From positions 84,028-148,027 of the forward strand of contig DAOMFL010000001.1 of the NCBI GenBank assembly GCA_035429805.1: 64,000 nt of DNA, in the 5' to 3' direction. Positions 16,584-25,112 of the stretch are shown here, piece by piece; the stretch's first letter is position 1; each line of letters starts with the position of its first letter. A program made the position numbers and the translations under genes. Below the pieces are notes generated by a model. The model searched no databases, had not been told where the DNA came from, and worked only from the letters and a program-made list of their open reading frames with translations. Source of the stretch: JALORV01 sp035429805. Lineage in GTDB: Bacteria; Pseudomonadota; Gammaproteobacteria; Burkholderiales; Burkholderiaceae_F.

Positions 16584-17126
16584 ATGACCAAGACACTGAT
16601 CGTCTATCACTCGCGCAGCGGGAACACGCGGCGCATCGCGCAACGCCTGGCACCGCGTCTGCACGCGGATCGCGACGAGATCCGGATCGTGCAGCCGATG
16701 GCGGGCGCACTCGGCTATGCGCTCTGTGCCATCGAGGCGATAACAGGCCTGACGCCGGCGCTGCGCCCATCGCACCGGGACCCGGCCGACTACGACCTCG
16801 TGGTCGTGGGCACGCCCGTCTGGTTCTGGAGCCTTTCGAGTCCCGTGCGCAGCTGGCTCGAGAGCCATCCGCGGCTGCCCGGCCGCATCGCGTTCTTCTG
16901 CACGATGGGCGGCTCGGGCGCAGCGCGCGTGTTCGGGATGATGACCGGGCTCAGCCATCGGCCGCACGCGACGCTGGCGCTGACCGACAGCCAGATTGCC
17001 CGAGGGCAGCTCGAGGAGCTCGACGAGTTCGTCCGGCGCCTGCAGGCGCCGGCGCGCGCGCCGGCTCATCGGTCCACGGCGGGCGCGCGACGCCATCGCA
17101 TCGGGCATGCGGGAGCCGACGCATGA
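16584..17126 (+). CDS. Flavodoxin-like protein
   Basis: 180 residues from ATG 16584. The N-terminal FMN phosphate loop is clear (IVYHSRSGNTRRIAQRLA), and VVVGTPVWFWSLSSPVRSWL matches flavodoxin-family NADPH-quinone-reductase-like proteins. The C-terminal 25 residues are Ala/Arg-rich and probably disordered. It likely binds FMN and moves electrons. Its stop overlaps the E1 alpha ATG (17123), so it is translated together with the dehydrogenase genes, a position where an E3 dihydrolipoamide dehydrogenase might be expected. Confidence 0.82.
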   Translation: MTKTLIVYHSRSGNTRRIAQRLAPRLHADRDEIRIVQPMAGALGYALCAIEAITGLTPALRPSHRDPADYDLVVVGTPVWFWSLSSPVRSWLESHPRLPGRIAFFCTMGGSGAARVFGMMTGLSHRPHATLALTDSQIARGQLEELDEFVRRLQAPARAPAHRSTAGARRHRIGHAGADA

Positions 17127-18175
17127 GCGCCTTGCCGGCCGAGGATCTTCCGCGGACGGCCACCGACGTCACGCAGTACCCGCGCGACGTATGTCATGCC
17201 CGCGTCCGCGACATGCTGCGCATCCGCCGGCTGGAGGAGCGCAGCGCCGAACTCTATGGCGCGGGCCGGATCCGGGGATTCCTGCACCTTTATATCGGCG
17301 AGGAAGCCGTCGCGGCAGGTGTGATGCCGCACCTGCGGCCCGACGACAACGTGGTGGCGACGTACCGCGAGCACGGTCACGCGCTGCTGCGCGGCGTGTC
17401 GATGAACGCGATCATGGCCGAGATGTACGGCAAGCGGGAGGGCTGCTCGCGCGGCCGTGGCGGTTCGATGCATCTCTTCGATGCGCGGACACGCTTCTTT
17501 GGCGGCAATGCAATCGTCGCGGGCGGCCTGCCGCTCGCCTGCGGGCTGGCACTCGCCGACCGGCGCGCGCCGCGCGGCGAATCGATCACCGCATGCTTCT
17601 TCGGGGAGGGCGCGGTGGCGGAAGGTGCGTTTCACGAGTCGCTGAACCTGGCGGCGCTGTGGAAGCTGCCGGTCCTCTTTCTCTGCGAGAACAACCTGTA
17701 CGCGATGGGAACAGCGCTGGAGCGTTCGGAGTCCCAGACAGACCTGGCGGCGAAGGCGGCCGCCTACCGGATCGCGGCGGCCCACTGCGACGGCATGGAC
17801 GTCCTGGCGGTGACCGCGGCGGCCGGGACCGCAGTCGAGCACGTTCGACGCACCTGCACGCCGTATTTCCTGGAGCTGCACACCTACCGCTTCCGTGCGC
17901 ACTCGATGTTCGATGCGGAGCTCTATCGTGCGAAGGCGGAAGTCGAAGCCTGGAAGGAACGCGGCCCGATCCACACGTTCACGCAGCGGCTGAAGATCGC
18001 GGGCATGCTGACGGAAGCCGAATTTCTCGCGCTGGACGCCGCCGCGACGGAGGAAGTCGATCTAGCGGTGACCTTCGCGGAAGCGGGACAGTGGGAGCCT
18101 GTCGCGGACCTAACGCGCGACGTGACGACTCCGCGCGGCGGCCGGACGGCAGCAGCGCTGGAGGGGGCGCGATGA
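17123..18175 (+). CDS. 2-oxoacid (pyruvate-type) dehydrogenase E1 component, alpha subunit
   Basis: 350 residues. The fold is that of PdhA/AcoA: LRIRRLEERSAELYGAGRIR, YREHGHALLRG, GRGGSMHLFD, and the thiamine-diphosphate/Mg motif GEGAVAEGAFHESLNLA ending in ENNLYAMGT. With E1 beta it decarboxylates a 2-oxoacid and acetylates lipoyl-E2. The GRGGSMH segment is typical of pyruvate and acetoin enzymes rather than branched-chain ones, but substrate is not proven. It overlaps both neighbours by ATGA junctions (17123 and 18172). Confidence 0.92.
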   Translation: MSALPAEDLPRTATDVTQYPRDVCHARVRDMLRIRRLEERSAELYGAGRIRGFLHLYIGEEAVAAGVMPHLRPDDNVVATYREHGHALLRGVSMNAIMAEMYGKREGCSRGRGGSMHLFDARTRFFGGNAIVAGGLPLACGLALADRRAPRGESITACFFGEGAVAEGAFHESLNLAALWKLPVLFLCENNLYAMGTALERSESQTDLAAKAAAYRIAAAHCDGMDVLAVTAAAGTAVEHVRRTCTPYFLELHTYRFRAHSMFDAELYRAKAEVEAWKERGPIHTFTQRLKIAGMLTEAEFLALDAAATEEVDLAVTFAEAGQWEPVADLTRDVTTPRGGRTAAALEGAR

Positions 18176-19161
18176 CTGCGCGCAGGATCAGCTACCGCGA
18201 GGCGCTGCGCGAGGCGCACCGTGAAGCGCTGGAGCGGGATCCGCGCGTCTTCATCATGGGCGAGGACGTCGGTCGCTACGGCGGCTCCTACGCCGTGACA
18301 AAAGGTTTCTACGACGAGTTCGGGGGCGACCGCATCCGCGACACGCCGCTGTCGGAGCTCGCATTTGTCGGTGCCGGCATCGGCGCGGCGCTGGGCGGGC
18401 AGCGGCCAATCGTCGAAGTCATGACCGTCAACTTCTCGCTGCTCGCGCTCGACCAGATCGTCAATACGGCCGCGACTGTGCGCCACATGTCCGGCGGACA
18501 GTTCTCGGTGCCGCTCGTCATCCGCATGGCGACGGGGGCCGGCCGGCAGCTGGCGGCCCAGCACTCGCACAGCCTCGAGGTCTGGTACGCGCATGTACCG
18601 GGCATCCGCGTGCTTGCGCCGGCCACCGTCGAGGATGCGCGCGGCATGCTGTGGCCGGCGCTTGAAGATCCGGATCCGGTCGTGATGTTCGAGCATGCGC
18701 AGCTCTACAACCTGGAAGATGAGCTTGCCGATCCGCCGCGGGCAGTCGACGTCGAGCACGCCGCCGTCCGGCGCGCGGGGCACGACCTGAGCATCGTCAC
18801 CTACGGTGGCAGCCTGCCGCGCGTGAACGAAGCGGCGGAGACGCTCGCGGCCGACGGCGTCGACGCCGAGGTGATCGATCTGCGCGTGCTGCGGCCGCTC
18901 GACTGGGACACGATCGTCGCCTCGGTGCGCCGCACGCACCGACTTCTCGTCGTGGACGAGGGCTGGCGCACCGGCAGCCTGGCCGGAGAGATCATGGCCG
19001 GCACGGTCGAGCGGGCGTTCTACGATCTTGACGCCCCGCCGGCGCGCGTCTGCAGCGAGGAAGTGCCGATGCCGTACCCGAAGCACCTGGAGGACGCGGC
19101 GCTGCCGATGCCCCCCAGGATCGTGGCAGCGGCCCTTGCGCTGTGCGGACGGTCCGGATGA
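18172..19161 (+). CDS. 2-oxoacid (pyruvate-type) dehydrogenase E1 component, beta subunit
   Basis: 329 residues from ATG 18172 (frame open upstream inside E1 alpha, not real). The sequence has RISYREALREAHREALERDP, MGEDVGRYGGSYAVTKGF, DTPLSELAFVGAGIGAALGG and the C-terminal VIDLRVLRPLDWDTI of transketolase-like E1 beta chains. It supplies the other half of the TPP site to E1 alpha. The stop overlaps the E2 start by 4 nt. The partial E1 beta at 1-687 is a related but separate paralogue. Confidence 0.93.
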   Translation: MTARRISYREALREAHREALERDPRVFIMGEDVGRYGGSYAVTKGFYDEFGGDRIRDTPLSELAFVGAGIGAALGGQRPIVEVMTVNFSLLALDQIVNTAATVRHMSGGQFSVPLVIRMATGAGRQLAAQHSHSLEVWYAHVPGIRVLAPATVEDARGMLWPALEDPDPVVMFEHAQLYNLEDELADPPRAVDVEHAAVRRAGHDLSIVTYGGSLPRVNEAAETLAADGVDAEVIDLRVLRPLDWDTIVASVRRTHRLLVVDEGWRTGSLAGEIMAGTVERAFYDLDAPPARVCSEEVPMPYPKHLEDAALPMPPRIVAAALALCGRSG

Positions 19162-20300
19162 TTGAATTCCGCCTGCCCTCGCTCGGCTCCGACATGGACA
19201 AGGGCACGCTGCTTGAGTGGCGCGTGCAGCCGGGCGACACCGTGACGAGGGGCGACATCGTCGCGGTGGTCGACACGACCAAGGCCGCGATCGACGTCGA
19301 ATGCTGGCACGACGGCACCGTCGAAGCGCTGTTCGTCGAGCCGGGTGCCGAAATTCCGGTGGGCACGCTGATGGCCGTGCTGCGCGAGCCCGGCGAGACG
19401 GCTGAACAGGTGCGGACACAGGTCGACGCACTGCGGACTGCGCTCCACTCGGCCCCGAGTCCGGCGCTGCAGGGCCGCATCGCGGTGTCGCCGCTGGCCC
19501 GACGGCGCGCAGCCGAACTCGGTGTCGAACTCGCCGGGCTGTCCGGCACCGGACCGGGCGGGGCGATCACTGTCGGCGATGTGGAATCCGCGGCGAAGTC
19601 CAGGCCCGCGGTTGCAGACCGGGCCGAAGCCATGCGGGAGACCATTGCCACGGCCATGTCGCGTAGCAAGCGCGAGATTCCGCACTACTACCTGGCCGAG
19701 GACATCCCGCTGGCGGCGGCGATGGCATACCTCGGCGAGCAGAACGCCGCGCGCAGCGTCACGGAGCGGCTGCTGCTGGCTCCGCTGCTGCTTCAGGCGG
19801 TGGCGCGGACGCTGTTGCGCTTTCCCGAGTTCAACGGCTTCTTCAGGGACGGCGCGTTCTGCGCGTCGACGGCAGTTCATGTTGGCGTGGCGATCGCTCT
19901 GCGCGCCGGGGGCCTCGTGGCGCCGGCGCTGCGCAACGTGCCGGGCATGAACGTCGACACCCTCAACGGCGAACTGCTGGGCCTCGTTGCCCGTGCGCGC
20001 GCCGGCTCTCTGCGGTCCTCCGAAATCTCCGATGCGACGATCACCGTGACCAGCCTCGGCGAGCAGGGCGTCGGCAGCGTCTTTCCGATCATCTATCCGC
20101 CACAGGTCGCCATCGTCGGCTTTGGGCGAGTGCTCGAGCGACCGTGGGTGGTCGACGGCGCCATCAAGGCAGTTCCGCTGATCACCGCAAGCCTCGGGGC
20201 CGATCATCGGGTCAGCGATGGGCACCGCGGGGGTCGGTTCCTGGCAGCGGTGCGAGAGCTGCTGCAGCGGCCGCAGGACCTGGCAAAGGCGCCGGCATGA
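19158..20300 (+). CDS. Dihydrolipoamide acyltransferase E2 component
   Basis: 380 residues from ATG 19158. Domains in order: one lipoyl domain (about 1-78) with the lipoylated lysine in VDTTKAAIDVE (Lys 42); a linker; an E1/E3-binding domain (VSPLARRRAAELGVEL, TGPGGAITVGDVE, about 115-155); and a compact catalytic domain from about 165 with the C-terminal LGADHRVSDG active site (HxxxD). It carries acyl groups from E1 to CoA. Having an E3-binding-type domain while no E3 gene is in the cluster means E3 must be supplied from elsewhere. ATGA overlaps with E1 beta and with the ACP gene. Confidence 0.92.
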   Translation: MIEFRLPSLGSDMDKGTLLEWRVQPGDTVTRGDIVAVVDTTKAAIDVECWHDGTVEALFVEPGAEIPVGTLMAVLREPGETAEQVRTQVDALRTALHSAPSPALQGRIAVSPLARRRAAELGVELAGLSGTGPGGAITVGDVESAAKSRPAVADRAEAMRETIATAMSRSKREIPHYYLAEDIPLAAAMAYLGEQNAARSVTERLLLAPLLLQAVARTLLRFPEFNGFFRDGAFCASTAVHVGVAIALRAGGLVAPALRNVPGMNVDTLNGELLGLVARARAGSLRSSEISDATITVTSLGEQGVGSVFPIIYPPQVAIVGFGRVLERPWVVDGAIKAVPLITASLGADHRVSDGHRGGRFLAAVRELLQRPQDLAKAPA

Positions 20301-20548
20301 CGCGGGATGAACTGCGCCGGGCGTTGCTGGAATGCCTCGGTCGCATTGCACCCGAGGTGGAGCCCGGCTCGCTGGACCCGCGTCAGCGGCTGCGCGACCA
20401 GGTCGACCTCGACTCCGTCGACTGGATGAACTTCCTGGTCGCCGTCCACGCGGCAATCAACGTCGACATCCCGGACGTCGAGGCGGCCCGCCTGACCACG
20501 CTCGATCAGCTGCTCGACTACTGCGACAGGCGGCTGGGCATCCCCTGA
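20297..20548 (+). CDS. Stand-alone acyl carrier protein in the PDH-type operon
   Basis: 83 residues starting at the ATGA overlap with E2. It has the acyl-carrier fold with phosphopantetheine site DQVDLDSVDWMNF (Ser 40), followed by INVDIPDVEAARLTTLDQLL. The DLDS[IV]DW site and following sequence closely resemble the carrier domain fused to the GNAT at 12874-13743, so the two are probably functionally linked. It is unlike the housekeeping AcpP sequence (DSLDTVELV). Its acyl cargo and loading enzyme are unknown. Confidence 0.85.
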   Translation: MTRDELRRALLECLGRIAPEVEPGSLDPRQRLRDQVDLDSVDWMNFLVAVHAAINVDIPDVEAARLTTLDQLLDYCDRRLGIP

Positions 20549-20618
20549 ACGCCGCGCGTGCGGCCGAGGATGGCGCGGCGGCGGGTATCGTTCGGGCTCA
20601 CCATATCCGCCTGCCGTG

Positions 20619-21428
20619 ATGACGTCCGGTTCCCTGCCCACGCCTGCCGACTTCGTCGGCCTGCAAGGCGTGCTGTGCGACATCGACGGCACGATCACGA
20701 CCGCCGGCCGGCTGAGCGCCGCCGCATACGGCGCTCTCGAACGCCTGCAGGACTCGGGTCTGTGGGTGATTCCAGTCACCGGGCGTCCCGCAGGATGGTG
20801 CGATCTGATTGCACGCTTCTGGCCGGTAGCCGCGGTGGTCGGCGAAAACGGCGCGCTGTACTTTCGTTACGACCACCAGCGGCACCGGATGATCCGCGGC
20901 TTCGCGCGCAGCGACGCCGAGCGGGCGCACGATCGCGAGCGCCTGCGGCTGATCGGAGAGGAAGTGCTGCGCGCGGTGCCCGGCGCGCGGGTCGCCGCGG
21001 ACCAGATGTACCGCGACACCGATCTCGCGATCGACTGGAGCGAGGACGTGGCGCCATTGCCGCCGGACGACGTCGAGCGGATCGTCGCGTTGCTGCGCGG
21101 ACACGGCCTCACCGTGAAGGTCAGTTCGATCCACGTGAACGCCTGGTTCGGGTCGCACGACAAGCTCGCGATGACCCGCCGCCTGATGCAGGAACAGTTC
21201 GATGTCGATCTCGACGCGGCGCGCGGGCGCTTTGCCTTCATCGGTGACTCGCCCAACGACGAACCGATGTTCGCCTACTTTCCCCATTCTTTCGCGGTCG
21301 CCAACATCGCGCCTTTCTACGACTCGCTGGTTCATCCGCCGGCACACGTGATCGCCGAGGCGGAGGAAGGCGGCGGGTTCGCGCTGTTTGCGGAGCGCGT
21401 GCTGGCCGCACGCAAAGCACGGGCCTGA
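20619..21428 (+). CDS. HAD superfamily (Cof/MPGP-like, IIB) phosphatase
   Basis: 269 residues from ATG 20619 (a GTG three bases earlier is an alternative). HAD motif I is CDIDGTIT, motif II TGRPAG, and the late motif IV FIGDSPNDEPMF, with a type-IIB cap between, as in mannosyl-3-phosphoglycerate and sucrose-phosphate phosphatases. It hydrolyses a small phosphate ester of unknown identity. It follows the ACP gene after 70 bp on the same strand and precedes gpsA by 84 bp, so it could be in the same transcript. Confidence 0.82.
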   Translation: MTSGSLPTPADFVGLQGVLCDIDGTITTAGRLSAAAYGALERLQDSGLWVIPVTGRPAGWCDLIARFWPVAAVVGENGALYFRYDHQRHRMIRGFARSDAERAHDRERLRLIGEEVLRAVPGARVAADQMYRDTDLAIDWSEDVAPLPPDDVERIVALLRGHGLTVKVSSIHVNAWFGSHDKLAMTRRLMQEQFDVDLDAARGRFAFIGDSPNDEPMFAYFPHSFAVANIAPFYDSLVHPPAHVIAEAEEGGGFALFAERVLAARKARA

Positions 21429-21512
21429 CGGCGGGATCTGCGGTCGGGGCCAGAGGGACGCACGGCTGACCGCTGTCAACGTGCGCTGCGACCGCACTGC
21501 CTAACATCGCTC

Positions 21513-22544
21513 ATGGCTCGGGTTGGCGTCATCGGGGGCGGCGCGTTCGGCACCGCGATGGCCTGCGTGCTGCGGCGCAAGCGGCACGAAGTCTGGCTCT
21601 GGGCGCGCGAAGCGGAAGTCGTCGATGCGATCAACCGGACGCGCGAGAACGCGCTCTTTCTCCCTGGTGTGACGCTGCCCCAGGGCATCGTCAGTACACC
21701 GCGGATGGCTGAGGCGGTGCGCGGAGCGGACTTCGTCCTGCTCGTGCCGCCCGCGCAGCACATGCGTGCGGTGACCTCGCAGCTGCAGCCGCACCTGGCG
21801 GCCGGCACCCCGGTGGTGAGCTGCTCGAAGGGTATCGAGCGCGCCAGTTGCGGGCTGATGTCGCAGGTGCTCGCCGAGACTCTGCCGCAGGCGCCGGTCG
21901 CGATCCTGTCGGGGCCGTCTTTTGCCGCCGAGATCGCGATCGACCGGCCTGCGGGCGTCACGCTCGCCTGCGAGGATCCGGTTCAGGGAGCCCGGCTCGA
22001 GCAGGCGATCGGCAGTGCGCGCTTCCGTGTCTACCTCGCCGACGACGTGATCGGCGCGCAGGTGAGCGGGGTGATGAAGAACGTTCTGGCGATCGCCTGC
22101 GGCATCGTCACCGGCAAAGGCCTCGGCAACAGCATGCGTGCGATGCTGGTCGCACGCGGCCTGGCCGAGGCGGTCGACCTCGGACTGGCGCTGGGCGCGC
22201 GACTCGAGACCTTTCTCGGCCTGTCCGGCATCGGTGACATCGACCTCTCGTGCAACAGTCCGCAGTCCCGCAACATGTCGCTCGGCATCGCACTCGGACA
22301 GGGGCGCACGCTGACGCAGATCCTGGCGGAGCGCATCACCGTCCAGGAAGGCGTGCACTCGTCCGGCGCTGTCGCCGAACTCGGCGGCCGTCTCGGTGTT
22401 GACATGCCGATCACGCGGCTCGTCGACCGGATACTGAACCATGGCGCGAACCCCGACCTTGAACTCGACGGCCTGATGGCCTTGCCGTTCGGCGTCGAGC
22501 GGGCCGTGGTGCCGTGGTTGCGGCGCGGAACCGGCGACGCCTGA
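21513..22544 (+). CDS. gpsA: Glycerol-3-phosphate dehydrogenase [NAD(P)+]
   Basis: 343 residues. The N-terminal Rossmann motif is GVIGGGAFGTAMA, and the family core includes VSCSKGIER, LSGPSFAAEIA and GVMKNVLAIACGIVTGKGLG with the catalytic lysine. It makes sn-glycerol 3-phosphate from DHAP for phospholipid synthesis. Length is normal (about 330-340). In many betaproteobacteria gpsA sits near secB, so this may be a relocated or second copy; the window alone cannot tell. Confidence 0.95.
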   Translation: MARVGVIGGGAFGTAMACVLRRKRHEVWLWAREAEVVDAINRTRENALFLPGVTLPQGIVSTPRMAEAVRGADFVLLVPPAQHMRAVTSQLQPHLAAGTPVVSCSKGIERASCGLMSQVLAETLPQAPVAILSGPSFAAEIAIDRPAGVTLACEDPVQGARLEQAIGSARFRVYLADDVIGAQVSGVMKNVLAIACGIVTGKGLGNSMRAMLVARGLAEAVDLGLALGARLETFLGLSGIGDIDLSCNSPQSRNMSLGIALGQGRTLTQILAERITVQEGVHSSGAVAELGGRLGVDMPITRLVDRILNHGANPDLELDGLMALPFGVERAVVPWLRRGTGDA

Positions 22545-22851
22545 CCGGTTCACTGTGCACCCGTTCCGCTGCGGGCGCCGCTCCGTGCGCGCCCGTGATG
22601 GACGTCAATGCCCGCAGCCGGGGCGGCACTACGCTGGCAGTCGTGGAGGTGAAGGCGGCGCACGTCCACATCGGTGTCGTTGACGAAAGGTGCGCGATGC
22701 ACCGAAGGGAAACAATCCCGGCGGAGCCGGGGTCACTCGTCGGGCACAACAACGACGACGCGACGAATGCGCCTGATCGGGCTCGACGGGCATGGCCGGA
22801 AGGCTCCGCGCGACCCGAATTCGATTGCAGTCAAGTTTCCAGGAGACAACC
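22545..22851. other. Intergenic region upstream of the ABC operon
   Basis: 307 bp without a gene I can support. Short open frames here have no conserved character. It ends with AGGAGA, the ribosome site of the binding-protein gene, and presumably holds that operon's promoter, but no strong -10/-35 pair is visible. Confidence 0.4.
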
Positions 22852-23985
22852 ATGAGTTTCACTCGCAGAGAAGTTCTGCAGGCTTCGGCGTCGCTCGCCG
22901 CCATGACGGCGATCCCGCGAGCCCTGGCCCAGGCACCGATCGAAGATGAGCTCTCGCTGATCACCCCGGTCTCGAAGTTCATCCACGATGCGGCGCTGGC
23001 CGAGTTCGCGAAGTACGCCAAGGAGAAATGGGGCATCACTGTGAAGGTCAATGCGCTGGCGGCTGGAACCCCGGTGGCGTACGGACGCATCGTCGAGTGG
23101 AAGGGCCGGCCCGAGGTCGACATCTTCTGGGGCGGAGAGAGCGCGCTGTTCGACAAGCTGGCCGATCAGAAACTGGTCGCGCCGCTGGCGCTGCCGAAGG
23201 ATGTCCTTGACTCCGTGCCAGCCTCGATCGGCAAGCCGAAGCCTATTTACCTGAAGGACCCGAAGTCCTTCTGGATCGGCACGGCGCTGGAGCCGTACGG
23301 GCTGGTCTACCACCCGACGCTGCTCAAGCGCTACGGCGTGCCGGAACTGAAGGACTGGGACGATCTGCTGAACCCGAAGCTCAAGGGCTACATCGCGCAA
23401 TGCGCGCCGACACGCTCGTCGAGCAGCCATGCGACGTACGAAGTGATCCTTCAGCTCTACGGCGATGCCAAGGGCTGGGAGTGGCTGCAGCGGCTTGCCG
23501 CCAACACCGGGATCTTCACTGCGCGCAGCCGTGACGTGCCATCAGTCGTTGCCAAGGGCGAGTTCGCCGCCGGTTTCGCGGTGCCCAGCTACATGGCGTT
23601 CGAAGAGCGCCTGGCCGGCTACGACATCCGCTATGTGGCGCCACCGACCGCGTGGATCACGCCCGAGCCGATGGCGGTTCTGGCCGGCTGCAAGCACCCG
23701 CGTGCCGCGCAGGCCTTCGTCGAGTTCCTGCTGACCGAACGAGGCCAGCGCATCTTCATGGAACGGGGCCTCTTCCCGCTGACGCCGAAGTACCGCGTGC
23801 AGGGAGCACCCGGTTCGGACGCCGAGAAGGCCGTCGAGTTCACAGGCGGCGTGCGTTCGTACTTCGACCGTGAAGTCCGCAACATCTACGACGACGACAA
23901 AGCGCAGGGCCGCTACGAGCAGGTCAACGAGCAGTACCGCAAGGACATCGAGGCGGTCTGGGATCAGCTGAAGAAGAAGTACTGA
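22852..23985 (+). CDS. ABC transporter substrate-binding protein (ferric-iron/phosphonate type)
   Basis: 377 residues from ATG 22852, 6 nt after AGGAGA. The N-terminus is a twin-arginine signal (FTRREVLQASASLAA, cut near AQA). The mature part is an extracellular solute-binding protein of the AfuA/FbpA/PhnS class: VDIFWGGESALFDKLADQK, EPYGLVYHPTLLKRYGVPEL, WDDLLNPKLKG. It captures a ligand in the periplasm for the ATPase and permease encoded next. Candidate ligands in this class are Fe3+, 2-aminoethylphosphonate or thiamine; the sequence does not decide. Confidence 0.88.
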   Translation: MSFTRREVLQASASLAAMTAIPRALAQAPIEDELSLITPVSKFIHDAALAEFAKYAKEKWGITVKVNALAAGTPVAYGRIVEWKGRPEVDIFWGGESALFDKLADQKLVAPLALPKDVLDSVPASIGKPKPIYLKDPKSFWIGTALEPYGLVYHPTLLKRYGVPELKDWDDLLNPKLKGYIAQCAPTRSSSSHATYEVILQLYGDAKGWEWLQRLAANTGIFTARSRDVPSVVAKGEFAAGFAVPSYMAFEERLAGYDIRYVAPPTAWITPEPMAVLAGCKHPRAAQAFVEFLLTERGQRIFMERGLFPLTPKYRVQGAPGSDAEKAVEFTGGVRSYFDREVRNIYDDDKAQGRYEQVNEQYRKDIEAVWDQLKKKY

Positions 23986-24030
23986 CGCGGGCGCAGAACG
24001 CACACGACCGGAACAGCGGGGAGGAACGCC

Positions 24031-25104
24031 GTGCGCATCGCCGTGCAGAACATCACCAAGCGCTTCGGTGCGATGGCGGCGGCCAACGATGTCACGCTGA
24101 CGGTTGAGGAGGGTGAACTCTTCACGCTGCTCGGCCCGTCGGGCTGCGGCAAGACCACGCTGCTGCGGCTGATCGCCGGCTTCTACGCGCCGGACGCGGG
24201 CGAGATCCGGTTCGACGACCGCCGGATCAACGAGGTCCCGCCGCACGAGCGCGGAATCGGCATGGTGTTCCAGAACTACGCGCTGTGGCCGCACATGACG
24301 GTGGCCGAGAACATCGGCTACGGCCTCAAGCTGCGCAAGGTCGCGAGCAGCGAACTCGGCGAGCGCGTGCGGGCGGTGCTGGAGAAGGTCAAGCTCGGCG
24401 GGCTCGACAAGCGCTTTCCGGGCCAGTTGTCGGGCGGCCAGCAGCAGCGTGTGGCGCTCGCGCGCGCGCTGGTACTCAATCCGGAGATCCTGCTGCTCGA
24501 CGAGCCGCTTTCCAACCTGGACGCGAAGATCCGCGTCCAGGTGCGCGCCGAGATCCGCAAGCTGCAGAAGGAACTGGGCATCACGACGATCTACGTCACG
24601 CACGACCAGGAAGAGGCGCTGACGCTGTCGGACCGCATCGCGGTGTTCGACAAGGGCCGGCTGCTCGAGGTCGGTCCGCCCAAGACGCTGTACGAGATCC
24701 CGAAGACACGCTTCGTAGCCGACTTCATCGGCATCAACAACCAGATCGAAGGCACCGTCACCGCGGTCGATCCGGATCGCAGGGTCATCCGCGCGCGCTC
24801 GGCGCTCGGCGAGTGGTCGGCGACCTGCGCCGAAGCGCTGGCAGCGGGAAGCACCTGCGTGCTGTGCATACGGCCGGAGAACATCGATCTCGATGGATCC
24901 GGCGACGCTGAGGTGAACGCTGTGACGGGTCAGATCACCTTCGCCGCCTATCTCGGCAACACGCTGCGCTACGACGTCGACCTCGGCCAGGGCGCGGTGT
25001 TCAAGGTCGACATCCGCGACCCGTGGCATCACGTGCCGCTGGCAGCGGGCGCACGGGTAAGGCTGGCATTCCCGGCCGGTGTCACTGTCGCGATCGCCGG
25101 CTGA
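24031..25104 (+). CDS. ABC transporter ATP-binding protein (PotA/FbpC type)
   Basis: 357 residues, GTG start at 24031. Walker A is GPSGCGKTTLLRL (about 37-48), Q-loop MVFQNYALWPHMTV, signature LSGGQQQRVALARAL, Walker B ILLLDEPLSNLDAK, and the switch histidine lies in YVTHDQEEAL. The C-terminal third is a TOBE-like regulatory domain. It powers import together with the two-domain permease that starts 8 bp downstream. Confidence 0.94.
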   Translation: MRIAVQNITKRFGAMAAANDVTLTVEEGELFTLLGPSGCGKTTLLRLIAGFYAPDAGEIRFDDRRINEVPPHERGIGMVFQNYALWPHMTVAENIGYGLKLRKVASSELGERVRAVLEKVKLGGLDKRFPGQLSGGQQQRVALARALVLNPEILLLDEPLSNLDAKIRVQVRAEIRKLQKELGITTIYVTHDQEEALTLSDRIAVFDKGRLLEVGPPKTLYEIPKTRFVADFIGINNQIEGTVTAVDPDRRVIRARSALGEWSATCAEALAAGSTCVLCIRPENIDLDGSGDAEVNAVTGQITFAAYLGNTLRYDVDLGQGAVFKVDIRDPWHHVPLAAGARVRLAFPAGVTVAIAG

Positions 25105-25112
25105 AGCGCGCA

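Noticed and set aside
14746..16770. Long minus-strand open frame (674 codons) opposite the acetyl-CoA synthetase-like gene
   Set aside because: Antisense frames stay open by chance in GC-rich coding DNA. The translation is rich in Arg/His/Gln with no domain, while the plus strand has a complete, well-motifed enzyme.
22514..22855. Plus-strand ORF of 113 codons before the ABC binding-protein gene
   Set aside because: No domain, starts inside the gpsA 3' end, and composition is typical of chance frames.
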